Of a stretch of 64,000 bases of DNA, positions 35,912 through 47,484 are shown one piece after another (position 1 is the stretch's first letter; the number at the start of each line of letters is the position of its first letter). The DNA lies in assembly GCA_964017145.1 (NCBI GenBank), contig OZ024844.1, positions 1,178,001-1,242,000 on the forward strand, given 5' to 3'. Position numbers and translations under genes: made by a program. The DNA is from Agrocybe praecox (lineage: Eukaryota; Basidiomycota; Agaricomycetes; Agaricales; Agrocybaceae). Under the pieces are notes generated by a model. It did no database searches. It was not told the origin of the DNA and was given only the letters and a program-made list of their open reading frames with translations.

Positions 35912-38900
35912 TCAGGCTGTTAAATATTCCATCCTCTGCATGATATACTGACGTTGTTTTTGCCTGCCTGCTTCAACAGCAAGCTCCTGCTCGCTGCTGA
36001 CCGTCTCCGGTAGCTCGTCTAAGGCTGCACACAGTGCACTCTTGAATGTACCTAATGGATAGGTATAGGGGATCTTTCCTGCCGAACGGTGTTTAGGTTT
36101 AAAGGCGAGAACAAGGTATTTCCACCAAGTCATGACAAGGGGTTTGACAGGCTCGAAATATTCATTGAAAGCCGGCAAGATATGCGTTTCCATAAGTTCA
36201 GGTTTCGAAAACAAACTATCCTTGGCGGCAAATATCTCTTTCCTATGGCCGTCGAAAAAAAGGTGGACGAGACGAGACACATTTTGACGTCGCTCTTCGT
36301 CCGGAATCGCGAATTGAGTGCCTGCTATGTCCTGTCGTTCGCCACCTGGTCCCGCGCATGTAAGGCAAATGTAAACAAGACCCCACAACACTGATTCCAT
36401 GTCGTGAATAGCTGTGTGTGGTTTAGTATTACCAGAGTCGAGCAGAGCGTGGCTCATAAATCCGGGTACACCCTTGTGACAAAGAGAAAAAAAGGGAAAG
36501 AGGAATGTCAACACACTACCACAGATAACATACGAGTCCATAATAGTAGACTTACAATTGGGATTTGAAAGGTTCCTAGCATTAAAAGGCTTTCAAAACT
36601 TAGCGTTGCATCAAATTTGGGTGCTATCAATGTCTGAGAAATAGCGATCCGAAATATCAGGATATAGTGTATTATACGAACCCAATCTTCGAATAAAGTA
36701 CTGACAGCTTCTGTTATATCTAATTTGCAATCTTCCATCGAGAAGTTTTCCCCGGGACCCTTGCGAATAGTCTACATAAGATATTTGAGGCTCAATGTGT
36801 CCAACTGTGCAATCAAACGTACATACCGTTGCGCAGCATTCCTTGTAAAGATCTCGTCCGATTGGAATGGCCCCAAGGGGGTCGTCGAGGGATTGGTGCA
36901 ATAGAACCTTTTGCAAAAATTCATCCGGAAGGCGGTTTTCTAGCCCACGGCTTTTAAACATAGAAAAATAAGTATTCGTAAGTTCAATTGGAGAGTGAGA
37001 TTTTCCTCCGAATCTGTGAAGCACGCCTTGTGTCTTCTGCGACACATATTCCCCGATTGTTAACGGTTCGTACGTTCGGTCAAGCATCGAGTTGTCGAGA
37101 TCAATCAAACGTCCTCTGCTAGACATATAGTCAATGGTTATATTACCGACGTTTACATCTCTGTGGCATATCCCCTTGTGATACAAGTCTTCATAATCTA
37201 ATCAGAAGCAAAACAGGTCAGGACATCGAAACACCAGGTGGCAACACATGCATCATACCTTCTAAAACATCTTTGAAAACATTCAGCAATTCACGCAAGT
37301 CTCTGAACTTTTCCAGAGGCCATCCATAGTGCGGGAAAACCAGGCGATTCAGCACGCGGTCTGTCGAATATCTACCTTCTACCCTCAGGCGACGATTATA
37401 CAAGTTGAAGGGCGGTATATATACCAATCCATCTGGTGCTGGGCCAAAATTTGGGACGATAGGGAAAGTTTCGATACCCTATCGAAGGCCATCCAATGTC
37501 CTACTAGATGGGTCGTCCCAGTCTTGAATGACTCGCTGTTCCAAGTCCACTAGGTCAGGGTATGTTATCTGATATAACTCATACTCAGATGGCGATTCGG
37601 CTTTTCGCCAACTTTGCTTGATAACGACTAGTTGAGCCTATATCCACAAATCTATCAGATTCATGGATGTTCTCTACCCGTGAAATAGCGTACCTTTTCA
37701 CCGCCATCCTTGCTCGAGTCGCTCGACGCACCTTTGTGAATGTCAGATGGCATAAGAGCAGCAAGCCACACTAATGTTGCTCTCCCGCACATGACATCTA
37801 GATCATTGAAAGAGATGTGTTTAATCGTCCTGTACAATCTGGCGCCGAGATCTATTTCCCAGTGGAGGTCTGCTCGGTTTGTTGGAAGATCGTCAATTCG
37901 CAACTGCGAAGAATGGCTGTACATGTATCGAAAGTCCTTTCCATTTGCTATCAAGAGCTTCATCGTCATGTCGTACCCAAAATTTTCTGCTGACATCAGA
38001 GCAAAAGTTGAAATGACTCTAATAAACATCAATGGATCCTGCAGATGCCATCAACCTATGGACAGTTAAAAGGTATGTATTAAAACGTACTGCATGTATA
38101 TCAATGAAATCCTCCGCCCCTAACAGTCCAGAGCGGTCGCAATACCACAAAGACAGTTGGTCATGAAGCAAGATCATCCCAAATACAAACCGCCTGTCTT
38201 GCTGTTCCCGAAGCATGTATCGCATGTGCGTGCCCAACTGCACGACATCAGGTCGCATCAAGTTTCTTCTGTCTCGGACTTCAGCTACAAGAAGAGTACG
38301 CAGCCAGCACACGAATTGCCTTCCAGACTAAGGCAAGGGTAAGCATTTTCATAGGCCGAACAAACTGTAAATTGGTACTACTTGAATTTCTTTGTCGTCG
38401 GTAGACGATTCCAATCGTTTTAAATCATCTACACCTGACTCATCAGGGGCTGACGGCCCCAGCTAAGGTATCCAAAATTAGTCCAATGTAAGTGAGACAA
38501 AGCAAGCAAATATACCTGAACTAGGTGTTTTAAGCGGTTGCAATCTTCTGGAGAACCGAACAGAAAAGAGATATCTGGCCGAGGCTTCGTGACATTGTCA
38601 GCATTATTTTCATCTGGAGATCCCAAGTTCTCGTCCAGCCACATGCCATCGAAGTACGAAACTTGGTCGCCCTGCACAGCGATATTTTTACGCGTTTTGG
38701 CTATTGAGATTCTGCGAATAACATTGCAAGCATCACGGAAAGGAATAGTGTTTGAGCTTGAAGCATCAAGCTGAGGCTCCGTGGAAAACCCTTTCCAACG
38801 CGAATGTGAGGCTCCTTCGAGTTCCCCATAATAACCAGTGTCGCGAAGTTCTTCGAGAATGGAAGCATAGTCAAGTGCATTATCAGGTGAGAGAAAAGCT

Positions 38901-38983
38901 TCGATGAACGTGTCTATAGGGCAGACGCGTGTTACATTTTCCAAGTCTTTGATACAGAGATCTGCAAGAATAGTAGCATCCAT
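35912..38983 (-). pseudogene. FunK1 fungal protein-kinase-like gene, copy 1, with an in-frame stop
   Basis: Exons recognised: 38516-38983, 38382-38462, 38091-38327, 37694-38038, 37259-37637, 36827-37197, one ending at 36771, and the last reaching the stop at 35912. The kinase core is plain: GICHRDVNVGNITIDY (HRD with Asn) and GRLIDLDNSMLDRTY (metal-binding Asp). The C-lobe continues MSHALLDSGNTKPHTAIHDM and ESVLWGLVYICLTCAGPGGE. In the 37259-37637 exon the frame reads TLDGLR, then TAG, then GIETFPIVP; copy 2 has AAG at that codon. Everything else looks open. Family knowledge: FunK1 (PF17667) kinases are expanded in Agaricomycetes and their targets are mostly unknown. The stop could be a sequencing error, an intron I missed, or true decay. 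Confidence 0.72.
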
Positions 38984-39180
38984 TCAGGTGATGGTAAGAA
39001 TGTGGGCTTTAAGCTGGTAAATGTTGTGTGTCTGACTCTGAATTTTTTAATTCGCGCAAATAACCTACGCGGCGCTGTTCAATTTGTTCGGAGTACGTAT
39101 CATTGTATTCGTTACTTACTTTGAACGATGGGGTTCATCTAACATTAGGCTGAACCTCTGTGCCAAATTTATTCATTTAT
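38984..39180. repeat. 5' flank of FunK1-1, shared with FunK1-3
   Basis: Read on the minus strand, this flank matches the plus-strand flank of FunK1-3 at about 63165-63374. Shared blocks include CATCGTTCAAAGTAAGTA, TGAACAGCGCCGC and AAAAATTCAGAGTCAGAC. FunK1-2 does not share it: its similarity stops at the start codon. Confidence 0.75.
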
Positions 39181-39321
39181 ACCAATATACTCTATATCCA
39201 GTTATACCAGATTATTTACAGTCCGTAACATTACAATTCAATCCATACCCATGCGGGGGCGCTAAGTGATACAATTGAGGTTCATAGGAAACTGAGGGAT
39301 TCGAAATATCAAGGGTTCTCG

Positions 39322-40836
39322 TTATTCCCAAATGATCTCCAACCCTGCTATCTCACCCAAAAGCTCGCAAAAGTAAGGCATTTCACTCACTCCGTTCTTT
39401 ATGCGAAGAACAGAGGGCCCATGACCACCAGCTTTTCGTGTTCGGAGGAAGTGTAAAAGAATATGCCAGCAAGATATCGTTCCAACCCCGGCGGTAAGTG
39501 GCGTTGAGGACACCGGGATTTTGATATGTAGAGTATTTAACATTGCCAGAGGAAATGGGATATATACATGATCAAGCGACGCCAGAGGACCATCGTGTTT
39601 TTCCATGTTATGTTGATAGAGCAGGGTAAAGAAACCTATCGGTGCTACCAGATGCGTAACTGAGGAGGATAGAGAGGAACACGTTAGGAAATGTACGAAG
39701 TGCTTGAAGTATCGGTTTTCCAAACATGTAGTGCTAGGCTTGATATCTAGATGAGTGATATGTGAGAGGTTGGGCGTGATATATGCAGCGAAGAAAAGTT
39801 TCAGGTAACGCGACGAAGGCGCACGGTGTCGTCCCTGGTAATTCTTCCAGCTCGTTCGTATTTCAGATCCTCCTGAATCCAAGTTGAAGTCAAGCTGGTC
39901 GTTTCGTACTCGAATTTTGAGTGAATGCGGCGTACGGTGTTGCCGCTGGTGTTTCACGTAGTTGGCTACAAATTTTGCTAACGGATGTCCCAGTTCCCGA
40001 AGACAGTTATTCAACGCGTCCCCTCGAGATCTGATTTCGATACGAATGTCACCTATACATCCTGTGGGCGCAACTGTGATCCGGTCAAAGAGTGCCACAA
40101 ATGGTTCCAGTGACGAGTACGACATATGCAAGCTAGTGAGGTGCGGGAGCGAGATATGTGGTAAATTGTCCAATATATTCCGATCGACCATCCCTGTCAT
40201 CATTGTCCTTCTCATAACCAGACACTCCACATTCCGCATATTCTTCAAGCAGTCAAACATGTCCTGCAACGTGCCGTATAAGCGCCATGACAAAGTACGG
40301 AGATGGGAAAATAGGGAAGATGAGTTGGTTAAGGTGATGACATTGGTCACAAGAGTTCGAAGAAGAGGCGCGTTCAACGCGAATAATGGGCCCTGGTTAT
40401 GAAAAAGACTGCGCGTATGATCGGTGTTTATAAACGAGAATAAACGCAGAAGAGGGGCGGGTCTGTTTAAAACCTCCCATAAGGCTGATATGTGGAGAGG
40501 TTTGCACAGGTGTATGACAGCGCAGTTCATTTCGAGTCGTTCTATACGTTCCCAGTGTCTGCCGAGCAACCTGATAAATTCCAGAGTTGTGTCATCGAGG
40601 ACGGCTTCAACCCAAAGAGGAGAGGATCCACTCCGTGAAATGACTTCTTCTATGCACTCTTGTTTTCTTTTCGGTGTAGAAATAACTAGGCGACCCCACA
40701 ATAGAGGTGACCTAAGAATTATAGTTCGCCAAAGTTGGCAAACATGCGAAGACGATAGGGTTGTCTCTATACGGGACTCTCCTTGCGATGCGTTAAGCAT
40801 GAATATAGTCCATAGAATGTCATAGTCGAGGTTCAT
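39322..40836 (-). CDS. F-box protein, copy 2 of the local family
   Basis: Single exon, about 504 residues. The ATG at 40836 gives MNLDYDILWTIFMLNASQGE, then SSHVCQLWRTIILRSPLLWG and RSGSSPLWVEAVLDD. It aligns with the 23440-24957 protein along its length (SFINTDHTR, PLFALNAPLLRTLV, DILWTIF), but with many substitutions, so the duplication is not recent. It lies between FunK1-1 and FunK1-2 on the same strand. A role as substrate receptor of an SCF ligase is inferred from the family. Confidence 0.8.
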   Translation of the reverse strand: MNLDYDILWTIFMLNASQGESRIETTLSSSHVCQLWRTIILRSPLLWGRLVISTPKRKQECIEEVISRSGSSPLWVEAVLDDTTLEFIRLLGRHWERIERLEMNCAVIHLCKPLHISALWEVLNRPAPLLRLFSFINTDHTRSLFHNQGPLFALNAPLLRTLVTNVITLTNSSSLFSHLRTLSWRLYGTLQDMFDCLKNMRNVECLVMRRTMMTGMVDRNILDNLPHISLPHLTSLHMSYSSLEPFVALFDRITVAPTGCIGDIRIEIRSRGDALNNCLRELGHPLAKFVANYVKHQRQHRTPHSLKIRVRNDQLDFNLDSGGSEIRTSWKNYQGRHRAPSSRYLKLFFAAYITPNLSHITHLDIKPSTTCLENRYFKHFVHFLTCSSLSSSVTHLVAPIGFFTLLYQHNMEKHDGPLASLDHVYIPFPLAMLNTLHIKIPVSSTPLTAGVGTISCWHILLHFLRTRKAGGHGPSVLRIKNGVSEMPYFCELLGEIAGLEIIWE

Positions 40837-41310
40837 AGCAAACCGATGTAATTTTGGAGTCTGAAGGTCTAAATGGATGCGGTATGTGGAAGAGATCGGG
40901 AGAAGGAGCGCTAGCCGGTGGTGTCGTAATCTTGTCAATCCCGCAACCGAGCCTCAGCGTTATATTTATAAGGGTCGTATGTCATGATGGGCTGGTGGCT
41001 CTGGCTGACCGGAAAGCGTTCCTGGAAAAGATATGGTTATATGTCTCTCCATGAATTTCTAGGACCTGAGTCGTTTGTCTGTCCTTCTCGCGTGGGACAG
41101 GCCGTTGGCTGTGCCATGGACAGCATGTCGTGCGCGCCGTCCAACGCCATGATGGTGGTTAGAATTAGAGTTAGCGGCTACAGCGCTCGAACTTCAACGG
41201 CGTTCCCCGAATGGCGGCCGGGCAATCCACAAGTTTCTAAATTCTATCGTTCTGCACTGTACAGTGCCGGCCACCAGATGCATAAAGTATTGATGCTGTA
41301 TTGCAAGAAT

Positions 41311-41433
41311 TTAGTCCAATGTAAGTGGAATAAGGCAAGCGAATATATTTACCTGGGCTAAGTGTTGTAAGCGGTTTCTTTCTTTTTTTAAAAAAAAAAC
41401 GTTTATGATTGTTAGCATTATTTTCATCTGGAG
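41311..41433 (-). pseudogene. Scrap of a fourth FunK1 copy
   Basis: On the plus strand TTAGTCCAATGTAAGTG, AGTGTTGTAAGCGGTTTC and TTAGCATTATTTTCATCTGG match, in order, the end of exon 1 and intron 1 of FunK1-1 at 38480-38620. The stretch between is replaced by an A/T homopolymer run. Only about 120 bp remains. Confidence 0.75.
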
Positions 41434-41621
41434 TGAGGCCTGAGGTGTGGTGGCATTCTAAGAACGCAAACGACCGACTAATACCGTCACCTAGACGATG
41501 GACGACGAAGAAATCCACTCTCAATGATCAATTACAAATTTGTTCTACTGATATGATCGTCGAATTGTAAAAATAATAATAAGACAAGCAATTAACAAAG
41601 TTCATCAGGAGAAGAAAGGAT

Positions 41622-44600
41622 TCAGCAGTACCGAGGTGAGGAAGTACGTATCTCGCTGTCCAGAGTCAGGTATTCGATCCGCTGCATGATGTACTTACGT
41701 TGTTCTTGTCTGTCTGCTTCAACAGCAAGCTCCCGTTCGCTGCTGCCCGTCTCCGGTAGCTCGTCTATGGCTGCACACAATACATTCCTAAATGTACCCA
41801 ATGGATAGGTATATGGAATCTCTCCCGCCCAACGGTGTTTAGGTTTAAAGGCCAGGACAAGGTATTTCCACCAAGTCATAACAAGAGGTTTGACAGGTTC
41901 GAAATATTCATTGAAAGCCGGCAGGATATATGTCTCCATGAGCTCGGGCTTCGAAAACAAAACATCCTTGCTGACTACTATTTCATTCCTATGGCCGTTA
42001 AAAAGAAGGTGAATGAGACGAGACACATTTTGACGTCGCTCTTCGTCCGGGATAGAGAATCGAGTGCCTGGTATGTCCTGTCGTTCGCCACCTGGCCCTG
42101 CGCGTGTGAGGCAAATATGAACAAGATCCCACAGCATTGATTCCATGTCGTGAATAGCCGTGTGTGGTTTAATATTTCTGATATCAAGGAGAGCGTGGCT
42201 CATAAATCCTGGCAAGCCCTAGTAGTGACAGAGAGAAAAAAGAAAGCAGAAATGTCGGCACACCAAAAGGTAAGTCAATGGTAGTAAGCTTACAATACGA
42301 AAGGTACCAGGCATTACATAGCCTTCGAACTCCGGTTGTAGCAGTTTCGAAAGCAATCACAGCTATCAGCATCCAGTACCGAACCAATCCTTGAACAAAT
42401 ACTGACATCTTCTTTTATATCCAATTTGCAATCTTCCAACGAGAACTTTTCGCCGGGACTCTTGCGTATTGTCTACATAAAATAAGTAAGGGTGAGTGTA
42501 TCCAGCAGTGCAATTAAACATGCATACTATGGCGCAGCATTCCTTGTAGAGATCAACACCGACTGAAATGACACCAACTGGTTCGTATTCCGACTGGTGC
42601 AATAGAACCTTTTGCAAAAAATCGTCAGGAAGGTGGGTTTCTGCTTTAGCGTTCATAAACGAAGAAAAATTGATATCATTGAACTGAAATGGGTCGAAAT
42701 ATTTCCCTGCGACTGTGGAAAGCATGCCCTGGGTCTTCTGCGCCACATATTCCCCGATTTTTAAAGGTTTGTACGTTCGGTCAAGCATCGAATTGTCGAG
42801 ATCTATCAAACGTCCCCTGCCAGTCGCATAATCAATGGTTATATTACCAACGTTTACATCTCTGTGACATATCCCCTTGTGATACAAGTCTTCATAATCT
42901 AATCAGGAGCGAAACAAGTCAGGACGTCGAAACACCAGGCGGAAATACACGTAACATACCTTGTAAGACGTCTTTGAAAACATTTAGCAATTCACGCAAG
43001 TCTCTGAACTTTTCCAGAGGCCATCCATAATGCGGGAAAACCAGGCGTTTCAGCACGCGGTCCGTCGAATATCTACCTTCCGCCCTCAGGCGACGACTAT
43101 ACAAGTTGAAGGGCGGTAAATATGCGAATCCATGTATTGCTGTGGCGAAATCAGGCACAATAGAGAATGTTTCGATACCCTTTCGAAGGCCACCCAATGA
43201 CCTACTAGATGGATCGTCCCAGTCTTGAATGACTCACTGTTCCAAGTCCGTCGGGTCAGGATACGTTATCTGATACAGCTCGTACTCAGAGGGCGAGTCG
43301 GCTTTTCGCCAACTTTGCTTGATAACAACTAGTTCCGCCTATATGCACAGGTCTATCAGATTCATGGATGTTCTCCACCCGTGGAATAGCGTACCTTTTC
43401 TCCGCCGTCCTTGCTCGAGTCGGTCGACTCACCTCTGAAAATGACAGATGGTATAAGAGCAGCAAGCCACACTAATGTTGCTCTCCCGCACATAACATCT
43501 AAATCGTTGAAAGAGATGTGTTTAATCGTCCTGTACAATTTCACGCCGAGACTTATTTCTCAGTGGAGGTCTGCGCGGTTTGTTGGAAGATCGTCAATTC
43601 GCAACTGCGAGGAATGACTATACATGTATCGAAAGTCCTTTCCGTTTTCTATCAAGAGCTTCATCGTCATGTCGTACCCAAAATTTTCTGCTGACATCAG
43701 GGCAAAAGTTGAAATGACCTTAATAAACGTGAAAGGATCCTGTAGACGCCATCAATCTGTGAACATTTGAAAGGTATGTACTAAAACGTACTGCATGTAT
43801 ATCAATGAAATCCTCCGCCCCCAACAGTCCAGAGCGGTCGCAATACCACAAAGACAGCTGGTCATGAAGCAAGATCATCCCAAATACAAACCGCCTGTCT
43901 TGCTGTTCCCGAAGCATGTATCGCATGTGCGTGCCCAACTGCACGGCATCAGGTCGCATCAAGTTTCGTCTATCTAGGACTTCCGCTGCAAGAAGAGTAC
44001 GCAGCCAGCACACGAATTGCGTTCCAGACTAAGACGAGGGTAAGTATTGTTATAGGCCGAACAAATTGTAAATTGGTACTACTTGAATTTCTTTGTCGTC
44101 GGTAGACGATTCCATTCGTTTGGAGTCATCCACGCCTAACTCATCAGAGGTTGACGCCCCAAACTAAGGTATGCGAATTTAGTCCAAATGTAAGTGAGAC
44201 AAAGCAAGCAAATATACCTGAACTAGGTGTTTTAAGCGGTTGCAATCTTCTGGAGAACCGAACAGAAAAGAGATATCTGGCCGAGGCTTCGTGACATTGT
44301 CAGCATTATTTTCATCTGGAGATCCCAAGTTCTCGTCCAACCACATGCCATCGAAGTACGAAACTTGGTTGCCCTGCACAGCGATATTTTTACGCGCTTT
44401 GGCTATTGAGATTCCACGAATAGCATTGCAAGCATCACGGAAACGAATAGTGTTCGAGCTTGAACCATCAGGCTGAGGCCCCGTGGAAAACCCTTTCCAA
44501 CGCGAATGTAAAGCTCCCTCGATTCGTTCCCCATAATAACCACCGTCACGAAGTTCTTCAAGAATGGCAGCATAGTCAAGTCTATTCTCAGGTGAGAGAA

Positions 44601-44688
44601 AAGCTTCCAGGAACGTGTCTATAGGGCAGACGCGTGTTACATTTTCCAAGTCTTTGATACAGAGGTCTGCAAGAGTAGTAGCATCCAT
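41622..44688 (-). pseudogene. FunK1 kinase-like gene, copy 2, with several breaks
   Basis: Nearly identical to copy 1 through most exons (HRDVNVGNITIDY, GRLIDLDNSMLDRTYKPL, MSHALLDIRNIKPHTAIHDM), with the same intron positions. Breaks seen: TGA in place of TGG in the DLHWEIDLG-like segment near 43558; TGA in place of CGA after VDLEQ-like DLEQ near 43237; and a one-base deletion near 42400, where copy 1 reads VSTLFEDW. The TGA near 43237 creates a gtgagt donor, so aberrant splicing around it is conceivable. The start at 44688 is the same MDAT as copy 1, but the upstream DNA is unrelated. Probably non-functional. Confidence 0.78.
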
Positions 44689-45635
44689 TGACTGCGGTTC
44701 AGATGTTATAAACAAGGAGGAGTTAGTTGGAGTCAGCGTCAGTTGTAACGCGTAATTTCGGCAGCCACGCGCACACTTTGACTCTGAGATTCAAATTGCT
44801 AATCGCAATGCCGGCGAGAATATCCCTGGTCAGGGTCTCTTGTTCAAATGTAGATTGTATTTTTCCACAAATCTTTTAACCAGATTCTGACCATACCCCA
44901 AGCTATTGAATCGATGTAGCCCAATTCCACTTAAAGTTTTCCATGTGTAGCGACCAATATGCGTAGTAAGGCAAAAAAAAAAAACGCATCCACCGAAGTT
45001 GAGCTGGACGCGCCTCGTAAATGAGTGGGTTTGTTTACTGCCCTCAAGGTAAGGCTATGATCATATATGTAATGTAAGTTGAACCCAACTAGTCGAGAAA
45101 AAAATGACGAAGATGTGCGCTCTAAATTTCGTGTCCACCTTCTTAAAAAAAACAGTCATATATATACTTCAATAAACAGAATACTACTATCTGGGGTATG
45201 TATGCGTATGCGTATGGCTAATGAAGCGAATAAACAATAATTTTAATCCGACGAAAGACAGTGTGTGAGTGACGACGACAAGAGAGGGAGGGTACGAAAA
45301 TGACAGTAAAGAAGAAAAGGCGGCATCAAGCCGACGTATGGTAGGTAGTAAAGGCAAAGAGCGAGCGAGCGAGGAGAGCAAGAGTTGGCGGTGATGCATT
45401 GGCGACGGCGATGATGGTGCATGATATTACATTCCACCTTTGCCACTACCACTTCCCACCTCCGTCTCGATAATAAAAAGCTGCAAAATATCGATATTTA
45501 TTTATCCATCCATAAGTTGACGTTATGTCGGTCCCTTCCTTGGATGTCGAGAGAAGGAAAGTGACAGACAAACACCGCGCGAGCCGACCGAGGATAATAA
45601 CGAATAAACAAGGACCTTTAAAGCAACATCACTTT
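44689..45635. other. Intergenic, no gene seen
   Basis: Flank of FunK1-2 and the 3' side of DPBB-C. AT-rich with a few homopolymer runs and no supported frame. Confidence 0.5.
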
Positions 45636-46730
45636 TCACGCTGAGCTTGAACTGCCTTCATCACCAGTAGTCATCATCGATCCAATCTGCACGAAAGCGA
45701 GGTACATCTGGGCGATGTTATCGCCAGAGTCGTCACTATCACCACCGCCGTTGCTATCGCCGGTCGATAATCCTGAAGATGCACTGGCACTAGCGGCGCT
45801 TGCGCTGGAACTCGCACTCGCCGAAACACGCGCTGCTGATGCAGAAACTGAGGCCGACGAAGATGAGCTGGAGCTCGAGTGGTGTACGACGCTACTACTG
45901 GTAATATGATGAGTCGTGGTCGTCTTCGGCGGGGGCGGGGGCGGAGGAGGTGGCGGGGGCGGTGGAGTGGTATGTGCGGGAGGAGGGGGAGCAGCATGGG
46001 TAGTCGTAGTATGCTTGGGCGGCGGGGGCGGTGGGGGTGGAGGTGGTGGAGGTGGTGAGCTTCCTCCACCTCCTCCAAATTCCCATGAGCCAGTCAACAC
46101 TCCAACGGATTCCGATGCGAAAAAGTCGAATAATCCACGAGAGAAGTCGAGGCCACCGAACGGGCATCCAGGACACTATATATATGCATATGTATAAACA
46201 TTTTTGACCGTCAGAAACCTTGAAATACTATTCGAAATAAGATAAATCACTGACCTCATCAGTGATCTGGGCACCATGACTTTTTCCATTAACAGTAATG
46301 GTAATTTCCTGGAAGCAGTGCGAGCCACCGGCGTATTGCTAGAGTAACAGGTGGATATCAGAGATGATATTTACACAGGATTTGATCCATTCGTAAAATG
46401 ATAAAAACATACAGCAGAGTTCAAAGCAACGATCTACGATTCTTCATGAGACACAATTCACAAGGTGGAGAGAGAGAGAAAACTCACAAAATCAGACCCT
46501 GAATTGACTTTCCCGCATGCACCGAGGCCAGCATCGAAGAATGTAAATCTGGCACCGTCAAAGCGTCGTTCCAAGCTCCTAGAAGTGACATTCTGGGCGT
46601 CCTCCACCTCTACCTGGTGCCGCCTGTGCGACACCGCACCACGATGTTTCTGCTTTATGTGTATGGTGGAGGCAGAAACGAGAGAGGCGAAGCACGCCAG
46701 AGAGACAACCAAACCAGCAGCAGTGCGCAT
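45636..46730 (-). CDS. DPBB-C: secreted expansin-like protein with poly-proline linker
   Basis: Exons 46498-46730, 46413-46433 (21 nt), 46255-46338, 45636-46175. A signal peptide (MRTAAGLVVSLACFASLVSA) is followed by basic sites (RRHQ, LERR) and the DPBB domain: ARFTFFDAGLGACGKVN, IVALNSA, QYAGGSHCFQEITITVNGKS, ITDECPGCPFGGLDFSRGLF and VGVLTGSWEF. The linker has two runs of about 13 Pro separated by Thr/His, then Ser/Ala repeats and an acidic Gly/Asp stretch. The tail is NIAQMYLAFVQIGSMMTTG. It lacks the intron before ACG that DPBB-A and DPBB-B have. Start chosen: the first ATG directly before the signal peptide; longer upstream frames lack support. Confidence 0.87.
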
Positions 46731-47484
46731 CCTGGCTGTCTGTATGTTAGAAAAAAAATTTCGCGAGAGGGGTCCTTGGAAGAGGAGGAAGAAGGTAAGC
46801 AGAAGGCAAATGAATGACTGGAGGAAAAAAAGAGTCAGAAAGAAACAGGTGGTAAGGGCGTGGTGTGCGTGTGTGTGTGTGGAGGGAGAAAAGAAAGAAA
46901 GGCAGGCAGACCGTATGTATTTAAAGAGGTCATTAAAAATAGATTGGCCTGCCCCGGATAGCCTGTCCTTGTCAACATCATCGCCGAGCGTTGTCATTGT
47001 CAACGCCCATTGTTCCAACCTCAATGTGCGCATATAATCTGCTTTTTTGTACCCAACGAGCCAGCCTAGCCATTTCGAAAAACAATAGTCTGAAGCTCAG
47101 AATGCTTGATGGGAGTGGCGTCCTTTTGAGAGATTAAAGATGCTGTATCATGGAGGCTGGACAAGAACTTGCCGCTCAAGCACAAAAATATTTACGAGTC
47201 CTGGAAGCACGGGTAATTGATGGGCATGGCTTGAGTTTAATTCGCTTTCTATAAACGATAAAGGGGGCGCTCGGAGAGGTATTTGGCGGGAGAATTGATA
47301 CTGTAAACTCCATTCCACGAGGGTGATGGAGGGCCGACCGTCCATCAACCTTTGGACAGTTATTTTCCATATGTGAGTGCTATTTTCGGGACGGTGATAT
47401 TATGCCGGGGACGTTCTGGAATTTTTTATTAAGGGATACGCCTTGGAATACTGGCGCCAGGTCGTCGAACGAGGAGTCTTCTTA
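46731..47484. other. Intergenic, no gene seen
   Basis: Promoter of DPBB-C and 3' flank of the cyclin gene. It contains a short GT repeat near 46870. The apparent long frames across the DPBB-C start are shadows. Confidence 0.5.

Noticed and set aside
45916..46197. Gly-rich plus-strand frame
   Set aside because: Complement of the poly-proline codons of DPBB-C.
46465..47037. 190-codon plus-strand frame across the DPBB-C start
   Set aside because: Opposite strand of the signal peptide exon and promoter; no family resemblance.
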